NCBI RefSeq assembly: GCF_964656455.1
Contig: NC_135720.1
Span: 54,896,598-54,960,597 of the forward strand
Source of the DNA: Halichoerus grypus
Taxonomy: Eukaryota > Chordata > Mammalia > Carnivora > Phocidae
Direction: 5' to 3'
DNA: 64,000 nucleotides
Position 1 is the first letter of the stretch. Each line of letters starts with the position of its first letter. Shown here one piece after another: positions 24,501 to 36,830 of the stretch. The notes below the pieces were generated by a model that was not told the origin of the DNA, made no database searches, and saw nothing but the letters and a program-made list of their open reading frames with translations. The translations under genes and the position numbers were made by a program.

Positions 24501-26978
24501 GTAAAAGCTAAAGTAAATGTTATTCCAGTTTAAATTTAAACTAAATATTCAAACTGGACACAAGACTAAAATGTGTTGAAACTGACAAGTTATTTTTGTA
24601 TTTTCTGATATTTTGATGTTAAGCTTGGTGAACTTAATTTGTACTATACAGTTAAAATTTATTATTAAATAGAATCTTCAATTATGGCTACTAAATTTTT
24701 CTGATTCCAACAAAAACAGTAAAATTAGCTTGTTACACCCATAAGCCAGGTTTAAAATAAGCAAACTATTTGATGACTTTGATGTTTTGCACCCAAAATG
24801 TGCTGGCTAATTTTTCCATTCCATTTACCATTCCGGTCTTTAAACTGCCTTAATCTCCTGCCCTCAGATGTTGACCTTGTAAGAATAGGGGTCATAGGTC
24901 AGAATAGACAGACCTCAAAGGATCTGGACTATCAATTCATGCCTGAGAGATTTCTCTTCCACAATAGGAACCTACTAAACAGCAAATTCCTAAATCTAAT
25001 CACACAAGTATCAGGGTGAAACAGTTATTTATTGGAATTTGTTGATTTACAGTTTTCAAATATCTCCAGCATCTAAAGAGCATTTTTCTTTTTCTTTTGG
25101 GAGCAGGTTCTAAGATATAATAAATATGAAAATAAAATCACTAAAGAACTTTTAATATGAAACAGATATCCTTAATAAAATGGCATCATAAACTTAAGTA
25201 GATTTATTATTTTTAGTGATGCTATGTATGTAGATCTCAAAATGAAAAAAACATAGCACTATAATTCCTAACTATAAAGTACCTGAAAAACTTCAAGTTA
25301 TACCACAAAAATAATGAGAGAAAGATGTTATACTGCTGAGGTAGGTGGGGGAGGGGGTGGAAGAGGGTTACCACTAGTTAGTTTTGAGCTCACTTGCTCT
25401 AAAGGTAAATAAGGGCATTAAAATTTTTTTTCTTTTTAATAAACAAATGAAAATATACAGTCTTTCAATGAGAAAATCCTAAGCAGATTTAAAAAAATCT
25501 TATGGCTTCCAAAACCTTTTTGCAAATTTAAGGAATTTGAAATAAAAAATTATGGCCAAGTAAAAATAACTTTACTATCATATACCTTCACTTTTATTTT
25601 TAAACAAAAGGCAAGTTAGCTCTTCCAAGCTGAGAATAAATTAGACATATATAATGAGATTCTGTTTATATTCACCTTGGTCTTTTTGACCACAAATGTG
25701 CCATCTAATACCAATTTAATACTGGACTATAAGGAATGTCAAATTTCATAATTAGTTTTTAAGTCTACATGAAGAACATCTTAAAAATGACAAATTTTTT
25801 TAATATGATCAAATGAAAGGAATTTCTTACACTTCAACGTGAAAAGCAGTAATACGGAACATCATAACAATTAACCTTCTTTCTAAACAAAATATATTAA
25901 AACTTCAACTTATGAAGAAAAATCAAAAAGCTTAATCATGTGCTAATGCAGTGATGCAAATGAAACATTGCTTGAAATGAAATGAAAGCAGTAGAACATT
26001 GGTATTATATTTTGTTATTTTAAAAATCGCAGGTCAACATTGTTGAAAGGAACTGCACCATAATGAACAGCACTTCTTGGACCGTGTGGCTGGGTCAAAA
26101 GATGTGGAAGGTTAAGGAGAACAAAGAAAATAGTCCCTACCCTAGAAAAAATTTAGAATAAAAAAGGAGATAATAAAAGAAACCATAAACCAAAAAAAAA
26201 AAAAAATGAAGCTTATATGTATACAACCAATATATACATTTACCAGGTATATATGCACTTCAAATGTTTTTAAAGCTTACATGTATTTTTATTCCTTAAT
26301 CATTAATGATTAAAATCCTTTAACCTTCATAGAAAGATTTCCAGACCATCTGTTTGAGTCCACACCATTTTTACTAATATAATACATTTGTTAATATAAA
26401 CTAAAATTTTATTACATGAAACATTTAATTCTCTATTATAGCCTGACATGATACTTCCACATAAATTCTAAAAATTAACAGTGGCAAATAAAAGAATCAT
26501 TTTACTGTGTTTCCCCATAATTTCATTCTGTTAGAAATTTCTTCTTTTACTTCACAGTAAATTGTGGCTTTATAAAAAAATAAAAGTTATCAAGTATAGG
26601 CCAGATTTTGAGGGGAAAAATAAAGTTTTAAATTAACAACAACCTTCATTTTATTATAAAGAGAGCTTTATAGGGGTCATTAAATCTCTACTCTTTTGAT
26701 AATGTACATACAAAAATAAACAGCAAAAATAAATCTGAAATTATTTCATTTGAAATTTTTCTAAAAGATTTTAAATGTGGAGGATTTAAAATAAGAGAAA
26801 ATAACACTGCTACTGAGTAACTGGACACTGGTAACTGTATACTAAATTCAGCAGAATTTTAAGACAGAAAAAAAATAATCCCACTTTCTTTTGTAGTTTA
26901 TATAAAATTAAGATAGAATCCTTAAAATTATTTTATATTTCTTGCCACAAAGACATAAATCTTCACAAAATATGGTTC

Positions 26979-26980
<2 letters not shown>
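21600..26980. other. Long interval with no recognised young repeat or gene
   Basis: No SINEC head or tail, no clear L1 text and no coding exon seen on either strand. AT-rich, with one purine/G-rich spot at 25339..25366 (gaggtaggtgggggagggggtggaagag). Frames of about 60-73 codons here show no family features. Confidence 0.6.

Positions 26981-26981
<1 letters not shown>

Positions 26982-27022
<41 letters not shown>
26982..27022. repeat. (AT)n microsatellite
   Basis: About 20 uninterrupted AT units, then an imperfect continuation to about 27031. Confidence 0.98.
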
Positions 27023-27029
<7 letters not shown>

Positions 27030-27219
27030 TGATATTTAGAATTGAACAAATACTTTCTTTTGAGTGATGGAACCAAATTTCAAGTTTGTTAAATATGTTA
27101 ATTCCATGTAATAAAAATTTTACAGTTTTAATTTTTTAACCTGAAACGACAGAAATTAGATTCAACTTTGTAATTTAAAAACATTCCAAGAAAAAAGAGA
27201 TATTCTTTTGGACAGATGG

Positions 27220-28378
27220 TGTTTGAACAATTCATATTATTCATAAACAAAAAATGAGCCTAAACCTCAACCCCATACAAAAATTAACTCTAAATAGATT
27301 GTTATGTAAAACATAAAACTATAAAACTACAATAAGAAAACATGGGGAAAAAATCTCTGTGTCCTGACATAAGCAATAATTTCTTAAACATAACACCAAA
27401 TAAACATGACATAAAATAAGAGATTGATAAGTGTCCTTATCAAACTGTAAAACTTTAGTTCTGTGACAGATATTTAAGACAGTGGAAAAATAAGGGCGCC
27501 TGGGTGGCTCAGTTGGTTAAGCGACTGCCTTCGGCTCAGGTCATGATCCTGGAGTCCCGGGATCGAGTCCCGCATCGGGCTCCCTGCTCAGCAGGGAGTC
27601 TGCTTCTCCCTCTCCCGCTCCTCCCTCTTGTTCTCTCTCTCTCTCACTCTCTCTCTCAAATAAATAAATAAAATCTTAAAAAAAAAAAAAAAGACAGTGG
27701 AAAAATAAGCCACAAACTCAGAAAAAAAAAAAAATCTGTGAGTCATATGTCTGACAAAGGACTAGTATCCACAATTTTTATATAATGAGCTCTCAAAATG
27801 CAACAATAACAAACAATCCAGTAAAAATGGGCAAAAGGTATGAACAGACACTTCACCAAAGATATAAAGATGACACAAAAACATTTAAAAATGTCAATAT
27901 CGGTAGCCATAAGGGAAATGAAAATTAAAACCATGATGAGATATCACTATACATCTATTAGACTGGTTAAAATTTTTAAAAAATTCTGATAATATCAAAT
28001 GCTGACAAAGATATAGAGCAGCTGGAACTCATATACTGTTGATGGGAATTCAAAATAATACCAACACTCTGAAAAAAAAATTGGCATTTTCTTTTAAAGC
28101 TAAATACACACATATGACCATATTATCCAGCAATCCACTCCTAGATAAATGAAAACTTAGTTCACAAGAAAACCTGTATACAAATGTTTGTAACAGCTTT
28201 GTTCATAATCATCAAACTGGAAACAAGCCAAATGTCCTCCCACAGATGAATGGATTACAGTGTTACATCCATTCAATGGAATACTACTAAGCAATAAAAA
28301 GGCATGAACTACTGATACACTCAACAACTTGGATGAATTTCAAAGTCATTATGCTGAGTGAAAAAAGCCAACTTCAAA
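27220..28378 (+). mobile_element. Old L1 ORF2 C-terminal region, sense
   Basis: 'gacaaaggactagtatccacaatttttat', 'gggcaaaaggtatgaacagacacttcacc', 'tgatgagatatcactatacatctattagactgg', 'gaatactactaagcaataaaaaggc' is the standard end of ORF2. Cut off abruptly at 28378 where an earlier ORF2 segment of another L1 begins. Confidence 0.88.
27495..27690 (+). mobile_element. SINEC, + orientation (variant head)
   Basis: Perfect 19-bp duplication aagacagtggaaaaataag at 27476..27494 and 27691..27709. The head reads GGTTAAGCGACTGCC with GATCCTGGAGTCCCGGGATCGAGTCCC, a subfamily distinct from most copies here. Confidence 0.96.
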
Positions 28379-28518
28379 ATAAACTTAAGCCCAAATTAGT
28401 AGAAGGAAGGAAATAACAAAGACCAGAGTGGAAATAAATGAAATAGAAACTAAAAAGACAAAAGAAAAATCAGTGAAACTAAGAGCCAGTTCTTTGAAAA
28501 GATAAAATAGAAAAGCCT

Positions 28519-28702
28519 GGGATGCCTGGGTGGCTCAGTCGGTTAAGTGTCTGTCTTCGGCTCACGTCATGATCCGGGGTCCTGGGATCAAGTCCCGCAC
28601 TGGGGAGCCTGCTTCTCCCTCTACCTGCCGCTCTCCCTGCTTGTGTTCTCTCTCTCTCTCTCTGACAAATAAATAAATAAAATGTTTAAAATATAAAATA
28701 AA
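28519..28702 (+). mobile_element. SINEC, + orientation, first of a tandem pair
   Basis: Starts after aaaatagaaaagcct (28504..28518). Its tail (AAATAAATAAATAAAATG...) leads straight into the next SINE head. The expected right-hand duplication lies only after the second SINE. Confidence 0.93.
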
Positions 28703-28913
28703 ACAGAGGGTGCCTGGGTGGCTCAGTCGTTAAGCGTCTGCCTTCGGCTCAGGTGATGATCCCAGGGTCCTGGGATCAAGCCCCGCATCAGGGTCCCTGC
28801 TCAGCAGGAAGCCTGCTTCTCCCTCTCCCACTCCCCCTACTTGTATTCCCTCCTTGCTGTGTCTCTCTCTCTCTCTCTCTGTCAAAAAAATAGATAAAAA
28901 TCTTTAAAAAAAA
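28703..28913 (+). mobile_element. SINEC, + orientation, second of a tandem pair
   Basis: Head GGGTGCCTGGGTGGCTCAG, long (CT)n stretch, tail to 28913. Followed by ataaaatagaaaagcct (28914..28930), the partner of 28502..28518 before the first SINE. Confidence 0.93.
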
Positions 28914-31270
28914 ATAAAATAGAAAAGCCTTTAGCTACACTTACCAAGAAAAAAGGAGGATTCAAATAAATGAAATTAGAAATAAAAGAGGAGACATTAT
29001 AACTGATAACACAGAAATAAAAAGGCTCAAAACAGACTATGAAGAATTATACACCAACAAATTGGACAGCCTAGAAGAAATGGATAAATTCCTAGAAACA
29101 TGCAACCTACCAAGACTGAATTATGAAGAAATAAAAAATCTGAGTACACCAATTACTACTAAGGAGTAATAAAAAGTTTCCTAACAAGGAAAGTCCAGGA
29201 CTGCATCGCTTCACTGGTAAATTATACCAAACATTTAAAGAAGACTTAATACCAATCCACTTCAAATGGAACACTTCAAAAATAAAGAAGAGAAGGGAAC
29301 ACTTCCAAACTCATTTAATCAGGCTAGCATTACCCTGAAACCAAAACCATACAAGGATACTGTAAGAAAAGAAAATTACAGGTCAGTATCCCTGATGAAT
29401 ATAAATGCAAAATCCTCAACAAAATATTAAAAAATTGAATTCAACAATACATTAAAAGGATCATACATTGTTATCAAGTGGGATTTATTCCTGAATTACA
29501 AGGATGGTTTAACATCTACAAATCAATAAATGTAATACATCATATGAGCAAAATGGAGGATAAGAGTCATATGATCATCTCAAAAGATGCAGAAGAAACA
29601 TCGGACACAATTCAACATCCATTCATAATAAAGTGGGTATAGAGGAAACACACCCCAACATAATAAGAGCCATATATGACAAGCCCACAGCTTAACATTA
29701 TACAATGGTAAAAAGCTGAAAATTTTTCTTTCAAGATCAGGAACAAGACAAGGATGCCCACTCTTGCCACTTTTATTCAACATAGTACTAGAAGCCCTAA
29801 CCAAAGCAGTTACATAAGAAAAAAAAAAGTCTTCCAAATTGGAAAGGAAGGTGTAAAATTGTCTCCAATTGTAGATGACATGATATAGAAGCCTCAAAAG
29901 ATCCCACCAAAACATTGTTAGAACTAATAGACAAACTCAGTAAAGTTGCAGAATACAAAATCAATATACAGAAATCATTTGGTTCCTATACACTAATAAT
30001 GAACTATCAGAAGGAGAAGTTAAGAAAACAGTCTCATATACAATTGCATCAAAAAGAATAAAATACCTAGGAATAAATTCAACAAAGGAGGTGAAAGATC
30101 TATACACTGAAAACTACAAGACATTAATGAAAAAAATTGAAGAAAACATTTACAAATAAGTGAAAAGCTATTCTGTGCTCATGGACTGGAAGAATTAATA
30201 TTGTTAAAACGTCCATATCACCCCAAGTGATCTACAGATTCAATGGAATTCCTATCAAAATTCCAGAGGCAGTTTTCACAGAAATAGCATACACACACCT
30301 AAAATTTGGATGGAACCACAAAAACACTGAATCCAAAGAGACCTTGAGGAAGAACAAAGTTGGTGGCATTGCACTCTCTGATTTCAAACTGTATTATAAA
30401 AGAATAGTTATCAAACAGTATGGTACTGGCATAAAATCAGACTCATAGATCAATGAAACAGAACAGAAAGATCAGAAATAAACTCACACATATATGGCCA
30501 ATTAATTTATGACAAAGGAACCAAGAATATACAATGGGGAAAGGACAGTCTCCTCAATAAATTGTGTTGGGAAAACTGGGCAGTCACATGCCAAAAAATG
30601 AAACTGGACCACTATCTTACAACATGTACAAAAACCAAATCAAAATAGATTCAAGACTTGAAGATGAGACCTGAAACCACAAACTCCTAGAAGAAAACAT
30701 AAGGTTTAAGCTCTCCGACATCAGTCTTGGCAATGATTTTTTGGATTTGACAACAAAAGCAAAAATAAACAAATCAACTAAATCAAACTAAAAAATTTCT
30801 ACACAACAAAAGAAACCATTAACAAAATGCAAAGGCAACCTATAGAATGGGAGAAAATATCTGCAAATCATATATCTGATGAAGGGTTAATATTCAAAAT
30901 ATATAAAGAACTCATACAACTCATTAGCAAACAAACAAACAATCTGATTAAAAGTGGACAGAGGAACTTAATAGATATTTTCCCCAGGAAAACATACAAA
31001 TGGCCAACAGGTACATGAAAAGGTGCTCAATATCACTAATCATCAGGTAAAGTCAAATCAAAAGCACAATAAGACATCACCTCACACCTGGCTATTAACA
31101 AAAAGACAAGAAATAACAAATGTTGGTGAGGATGTGGAGAAAAGGGAACCCTTGTGCACTGATGATGGAAGGGAAGGGAGGCTACACGTACAGCAGACTT
31201 ATCACTGCTATTCCTTATTTTCACTTGTATTGCATTTTCCTACATCACAGTTTCTTTTGAACAGCTTTTT

Positions 31271-31467
31271 TTTTTTTTTAATATTTTATTTATTTATTTG
31301 ATGGAGAGAGACACAGTGAGAGAGGGAACACAAGCACGGGGAGTGGGAGAGGGAGAAGCAGGCTTTCTGCAGAGCAGGGAGCCCGATGTGGGGCTCGATC
31401 TCAGGACCCTGGGATCATGACCTGAGCCAAAGGCAGACACTTAACGACTGAGCCACCCAGGCACCCC
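31271..31467 (-). mobile_element. SINEC, - orientation
   Basis: 14-bp duplication ttgaacagcttttt at 31257..31270 and 31468..31481. Confidence 0.95.
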
Positions 31468-32441
31468 TTGAACAGCTTTTTAAGTATCTGGGAAGTGTAT
31501 ATTGCCATCCTCCCCTCCTGGTTCTCTGCACCCAACTGTCCCACTGTTGGTGGGAATATAAATTAGTTCAGTCAAAATGGAAAACAACATGGAGGTTTTT
31601 CAAAAAATTAAAGATAGAACTACCATATGATCCAGCAATTTCACTTCTGGGTATATATTCAAAGGAAATGAAATCATTATCTCAAAGAGGCATCTGCCCT
31701 GCTCCATGACCTCTGCAGCATTATTTACAATAGCTAAGACACAGAAACAAACTAAAGAGCCTACCGACAAATGAATGGATGATGAAAATGTGAGATACAC
31801 ACACATACACACACATGAATATTAATCAGCCATAAAAAAGGAAGGAAATTCTGTCATTTGGGACAATTTGCATGGATTTTGAAAGCATTATCCTGGGTGA
31901 AAGAAGTCAGACAGAGTAAGATAAATACTATATCACCTTACTTATATCGGAATCTAAAGAAACCAAACTCATAGAAACAGAACAGATTGGTGGTTGCCAG
32001 AGGTGGAGCTGGGGCCTGGGTAAAACAGGTGAAGGTGATCAAAAGATACAAACTTGTAGTCATAAAACAAATAAGTTCTGAGGTTTAATGTACAGTAGTG
32101 CATGGTGACTAAAGTTAACAATACTACTGTATAGTGTATTTGAAAGTCGCTAATTGTAGATCTTCAAAGTTCTCATCACAAGATACAAACTGTAACTGTG
32201 ACGTGATGGGTGTTAACTACACTTACTGTGATAATATTTTCCCTATATATACATATATGAAATCATTATGTTGAACACCTTATTATATCTAATAAAACTG
32301 AGGGGAAAAAAGGTACAATTCCACTTCTATTTATGAAAAGACAAAATTACAGTGATAGAGAATAGGTCATTGGTGGCCAAGGGTTTTATGTGGAGGAGAA
32401 CTACAAAAAACAGAGGGAAAAACAAAAAGACAGAGGGTCAG

Positions 32442-32563
32442 GACACCTGGGTGGCTCAGTCAGTTAAGCGTCTGACTCTTGATATCAGGGTCGTGAGCTC
32501 AAGTCCTGTGCTGGGCTCCACACTAGGCATGGAGCCTACTTTAAAAAAAAAAAAAAAAAAAAA
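32442..32563 (+). mobile_element. Old-type short SINEC, + orientation
   Basis: Head 'ggacacctgggtggctcagtcagttaagcgtctgactcttgatatcagggtcgtgagctcaagtcc' with a short body 'ggagcctacttt' and long poly(A). Lacks the CT-rich region of the younger copies. Confidence 0.88.
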
Positions 32564-32889
32564 AGAGGGAAATTTTGGGGGTGATTGACTGTTCTGAATC
32601 CAGATTATGATGGTAACTAGAAGAACACATGTGTAAAAATTTATAGAACTGTGCACCAAAAGAAAAAAGTCAATTTTACTATATCACAATTTAAAAAATA
32701 AAATAAAAACAACCCTCTAAGCAAACAAGATAAACAGAAATGCTTACTTTTTAAAATAGAAATTAACTGGAATTCTAGCTTTCCAATACTTAGCAAACCA
32801 CAGCAATTATTTAATATCGTTATTTTAAATATTTTATAGGCTATGAGTTTGAAAGTAGCATATGCCAGTAAGTAAGAAGTACTCAAAAA

Positions 32890-33075
32890 ATAATGAGGAC
32901 ATGTCAAAAGGATGCAGAAGGGAGGGGGGTAGGGGGATGGGGTAGCCGGATGATGGGTATTAAGGAGGGCGCATGTTGTGATGAGCACTGGGTGTTATAC
33001 GCAACTGATGAATCACTGAACACTACATCAAAAACTAATGATATGCTGGCTAACTGAACATAATAAAAAAATTTT
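32890..33075 (+). mobile_element. 5'-truncated L1 3' end, + orientation
   Basis: 'gggatggggtagccggatgatgggtattaaggagggcgcatgttgtgatgagcactgggtgttatacgcaactgatgaatcactgaacac...aataaaaaaa' is a carnivore L1 3' UTR of another subfamily than the copy at 5805. Confidence 0.88.
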
Positions 33076-33079
33076 TTTA

Positions 33080-33762
33080 AATTAAAAAATAAATAAAGGA
33101 CACAGAAACCAGCTGGAAGGGTCTCCTAGGGACAGAATCTGAAAAATCTGAGCATTAAAATAAATAATATAATTTACTGAAAGAAACAGAAACTCATGAT
33201 CCAAATTGAGACAATAAATAAATGAAAAATGGAAAATCTGAAAGAACGGGATATTTACATAGCCTCAAAGTATCTCATCACAAATTGCTAATTAATTACG
33301 AAAAGAAAAAGTAGTGGGAAAAATAAAAATCTTCTGCCATCTGATACAATACGAGGAGAAGAACGCAGCATCACTTCCAAAGCATTCTTGTCAAAGATGA
33401 ACAAGCTCAATCTAATCATAAAGAATTATTAGACAGACTCAGGCTATGATCTGGATTCATCCTGGTGTTTTTCCACTTGTCCCTCTCACCCTTACATTGT
33501 CTGTAAACTGAAAGTTAGATTGAAAGGATTTTGTTAGGTTCAAGATACACATTTTTGTAATACTTCCAATTTAAAGGAAACGTAAGTGTTGGAGAAACAA
33601 GTTTAAAAACACTAGCATGAATCCCAATTATGGCACCTTCTATAAGACAGTTCGCTTAGTCTCTTTAACAAGTTAATGTCATAGAATTCCTCCCTATAAA
33701 GCATGTGTGTGTGTAGGGAAGGGCTGTTCTAGACTACAAGAGACTTAAGACATAAAAAACTA
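33080..33762. other. Unassigned sequence, possibly an ancient transposon remnant
   Basis: 'gattcatcctggtgtttttccacttgtccctctcacccttacattgtctgtaaactgaaagttag' has the feel of an old interspersed repeat, but I cannot name it. No gene. Confidence 0.35.
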
Positions 33763-33940
33763 GGGGCGCCTGGGTGGCTCAGTTGGTTGAGCAACCGACT
33801 CTTGGTTTTGGCTCAGGTCATGATCTCGGGGTCACGGAATTGTGCCCCATGTTGGGCTCCGTGCTCGGCAGGGAGTCTGCTTGAGATTCTCCCTTTCCTA
33901 CTGCCCCACACCCATCTAAAATAAATAAAATATTTTCATA
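33763..33940 (+). mobile_element. Older SINEC, + orientation
   Basis: Head ggggcgcctgggtggctcagttggttgagcaaccgactcttggttttggctcaggtcatgatctc, tail aaaataaataaaat. No clear duplication. Confidence 0.9.
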
Positions 33941-34136
33941 AAAGACATATATAACTTACTGAAAGCCATGTTCCTTAATTGCATTCTGATTTGAAAAAAG
34001 CAGCCGCAAAAGATAAATTTTGGACAACTGGGGAAATTTTAGAATGGATCAGGTGTTAGATGTTATTAAGGAAGTACTATTTTGATAGGGATGAATGAGG
34101 CATGATATTACACTGTTATGCATCTATAGTATACTT

Positions 34137-34308
34137 CATTTTTAAAAAAGATTTTATTTATTTATTTGACAGAGAGAGAGAGTACAAGCAGGGGGAGAAG
34201 CAGGCTCCCCGCTGAGCAGGAAGCCCAATGCGGGGCTCAATCCCAGGACCCTGCAACCATGACCTGAGCCGAAGGCAGATGCTTAATGACTGAGCCACCC
34301 AGGCGCCC
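34137..34308 (-). mobile_element. SINEC, - orientation
   Basis: 12-bp duplication tatagtatactt at 34125..34136 and 34309..34320. Confidence 0.94.
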
Positions 34309-34449
34309 TATAGTATACTTTAAAACTTTAAAAAATTTCCACAATGTTTACAATTATTGAAATATAGATGTGGGTATATATGGGTGATGACCATACCATT
34401 TTTTTCAACATCTTTGTATTCTGAAAATTTTCATAGTAAAAAGTAAAAG

Positions 34450-34580
34450 GCGGGGGGGGGGCGCGACTGGCTGGGTCAGTCAGCAGAGCATGTGACTCTT
34501 GATCTCAGGGTCATGAGTTCAAGCCCCACATTGGGCTTAGAGCCTACTTAAAATTTTTAAAAATTAAAAACTTAAAAAGT
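34450..34580 (+). mobile_element. tRNA-Lys-like old SINEC, + orientation
   Basis: After a poly(G) run: 'cgactggctgggtcagtcagcagagcatgtgactcttgatctcagggtcatgagttcaagccccacattgggct', close to tRNA-Lys including A-box and B-box regions and CTCTTGA at the anticodon. Followed by a short A/T-rich tail. Confidence 0.85.
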
Positions 34581-34599
34581 AAAATGGAAGGAAATAGTA

Positions 34600-35600
34600 A
34601 GAAGAATCACACAAAATATTAAGAGAAAACAGCATAACAGAAATTAATCCAAGAGCTGGTTCTTTGAAATAAAAAAATTCTTAAGGAAAAAATGCAACAA
34701 AAATAGATAATGGGAAGTGACTAGAAAATCCAGAATATTTTAAGATTTTTGAGGATATTTTACATAACTAAGCTAATAAACATGAAAATCTGGATCAAAG
34801 CACAATTTTATTCTCATTATTAAGGCTTTCTCCAGAAGTAGACATAGTTAATAATCATAGAAGAAACCAAGAAAGTTACCAAAGATCTCTGAGGTCTTTA
34901 TTTAGGGAGCAAATCAGTGCCTTGGAGACTCTTGCGAACGTCAGTTAACACTGCCACATCCTGCTCTCTCTCTGTTTCAGTTTCTATACAAGAGCCTCTG
35001 TGCTGCTTACTTGATTATTTTACTGCAGTTTGTCTCTGTCACTTTACAAAAACGGTGGCACACAGAAAACTGGAATTGCTAATCCTAGTGACAAAAATTA
35101 TAAACGTCCTGAACTATGCAGTTGGAAATCATTAGGTACCAAATTGTGTAAAAACTTTCATCGCAGTAAGACACACAACAAACAAGAGATCTTGAAGGAG
35201 TTATTCACCCTCTGATCACCACCAACTTATACCCTCACATTCTTTCTAGCACCCCAACTGCAGCAATTTTAGAACCCCATCTGTAACCCACACACCACGA
35301 GCCTGCCACTTTTTCAGTCTTCACTCCTTACCTAGTTTATACTGCATAATCCATCATTACAACTGCTCCCTTGCATACATCATCAGTGCCCTCGCTTCTC
35401 TCCCTTTGTTATTCTCAACTAGGAAAGCCCCAACTCTAATTAAATCCATCTTTCTATTTCACAGTTGTAGCCATGAAGTCACCAGTGGCTGGAGAAAAAA
35501 CAATCATACTGACTGACACTACTTTAAATTCATGTCCACTAATCGTCAGTGGGTTTTTGGTATAGCCTGGAATTCTACCTTTTCTCCACAATGCCCTCTT
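34600..35600. other. Unassigned intronic sequence
   Basis: A short L1-like scrap near 34650 ('gagctggttctttgaa'). The rest shows no named repeat or gene. Confidence 0.45.
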
Positions 35601-35616
35601 TTAATTTCCTATTTCA

Positions 35617-35831
35617 AAATTTTTTTAAAGACTTATGTATTTATTGAGACGGGGTGGGGGGAGAGTGTGCACACCTGAGTTGGGGGAGAGGCAAAGGAAG
35701 AGAATCTTTAAGCAGACTCCCTAATGAGCATGGAGCCTGACACGGGGCTCGATCTCACAAACGCATGAGATCATGACCTGAGCCGAAACCAAGAGTCAGA
35801 CACTTAACCTACTGAGACACACAGTCACCCC
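35617..35831 (-). mobile_element. Older SINEC, - orientation
   Basis: 16-bp duplication ttaatttcctatttca at 35601..35616 and 35832..35847. The head is diverged (gagacacacagtcacccc). Confidence 0.92.
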
Positions 35832-35849
35832 TTAATTTCCTATTTCATA

Positions 35850-36820
35850 CCTTCTTTCTTTTTAAATCTCCAAACCTCCTCTCCCAAGCAAGGAAATCCC
35901 TCCAGCAATTGTCCTCCTCTTTCCTGCATGCTCAATCTTCCCTTTCTACTGGACCATTCCCACTGACACATTAGCAGGCTATACGTTCTTTGCCTCCTCA
36001 GCTGCTGCTTCATTTTTCTGCTCTCATTTATAGGAAACTCAAAAAATTGTCTATACTTGCTGTCTCCACTTCCTCTCCTTTCCTTCTGTTGAACACAACC
36101 CGCTTAGACTTTTACTCCCAACAGTCCACTGAATCCGAGCTTGTCAACTTCACCAGTGACTTCCTTGTTGCTAAATGCTCAAGCCCTGGTGGTCATCTTA
36201 ATCATTTCACCATCAGCACCATTTCCAACACCAGAGACCCTTTCCTTCTTGAAATACTTCTTTCCTTGACTTCTGAGACAAAATCCTCTTGATTTTCCCA
36301 TTTCCCTCCTTCTAACCTAATGCCTTTTGCTATTCCTCCTACTCTTCCTGCTCCCTAAGTGCTGGAGTGCCCCAGGGCTGGGTTGTCTTCTCTTTTCCAT
36401 GTGTACTCACTCTGACAGTGATTTCGTTCAGTCTTAAGGCTGTAAATATCTTTCTGTTGACTATTGCCAAGTTTTTGTCTATAGCCCTGGAACTCCATAC
36501 TCATGTATCCATCTGCCATACCTATTTTCCCGTTTGGATGTCTACTATAAATCTCTAGCTTACATATATCTGACACCATACTTCCGATTTCCTGCTCCTT
36601 CCCTAGTCTTCTCCCTCTTGGTAAATGATCCCTCCATCCTTCTGGCTGCTCAGGCCAAACAAACCTTGGAATCATCCTGAATATTCACTTTCTCTCACAG
36701 CCCACATCTGATCCAATAGTAAATCCTGTTGTCTCTACCTTCACAATGTCACGATTTTTGTTCCTCACCTCTACTGCTACCATCCCAATCTGAACCATTA
36801 TCTCTTTGCATTAATGAAAC
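35850..36820 (+). mobile_element. L2 LINE reverse-transcriptase region, sense
   Basis: Phrases such as 'cttgtcaacttcaccagtgacttccttgttgctaaatgctc' and, near 36361, 'gctggagtgccccagggctgggt', which decodes to the LINE motif GVPQG. A decayed L2 ORF2. Sense frames are broken, and the 106-codon antisense frame is a shadow. Confidence 0.82.
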
Positions 36821-36830
36821 TGCCTCAGAA

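Larger units (their letters stand above)
28380..32330 (+). mobile_element. L1, ORF2 from before the RT to the 3' UTR, sense
   Basis: Collinear ORF2: 'gtggaaataaatgaaatagaaac', then 'gggatttattcctgaattacaaggatgg'. The RT block near 29735..29880 decodes to [14 protein letters not shown], followed by a degraded active site (V-D-D-M at about 29871). Next come [14 protein letters not shown] text (30248), the C-terminal region (30830..31170; 31550..31900) and a 3' UTR ending about 32330. Many stops. Interrupted by two tandem SINEs, one more SINE and a piece of unrelated DNA near 31190..31548. Confidence 0.9.

Noticed and set aside
24798..25019. 73-codon plus-strand frame in the SINE-free interval
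   Set aside because: No homology recognised, no splice context, and not on the LIN28B strand.
25339..25366. G-rich tract as a regulatory G-quadruplex
   Set aside because: Only two strong G runs plus short ones; too weak to call from sequence alone.
29580..29915. 111-codon minus-strand frame
   Set aside because: Antisense of L1 ORF2; the real (broken) coding direction is plus.
32641..32988. 115-codon minus-strand frame
   Set aside because: Spans the junction of L1 3' UTR and intron sequence. Low complexity, no family features.
36355..36675. 106-codon minus-strand frame
   Set aside because: Reverse of a decayed L2 reverse-transcriptase region whose sense strand carries the GVPQG motif.
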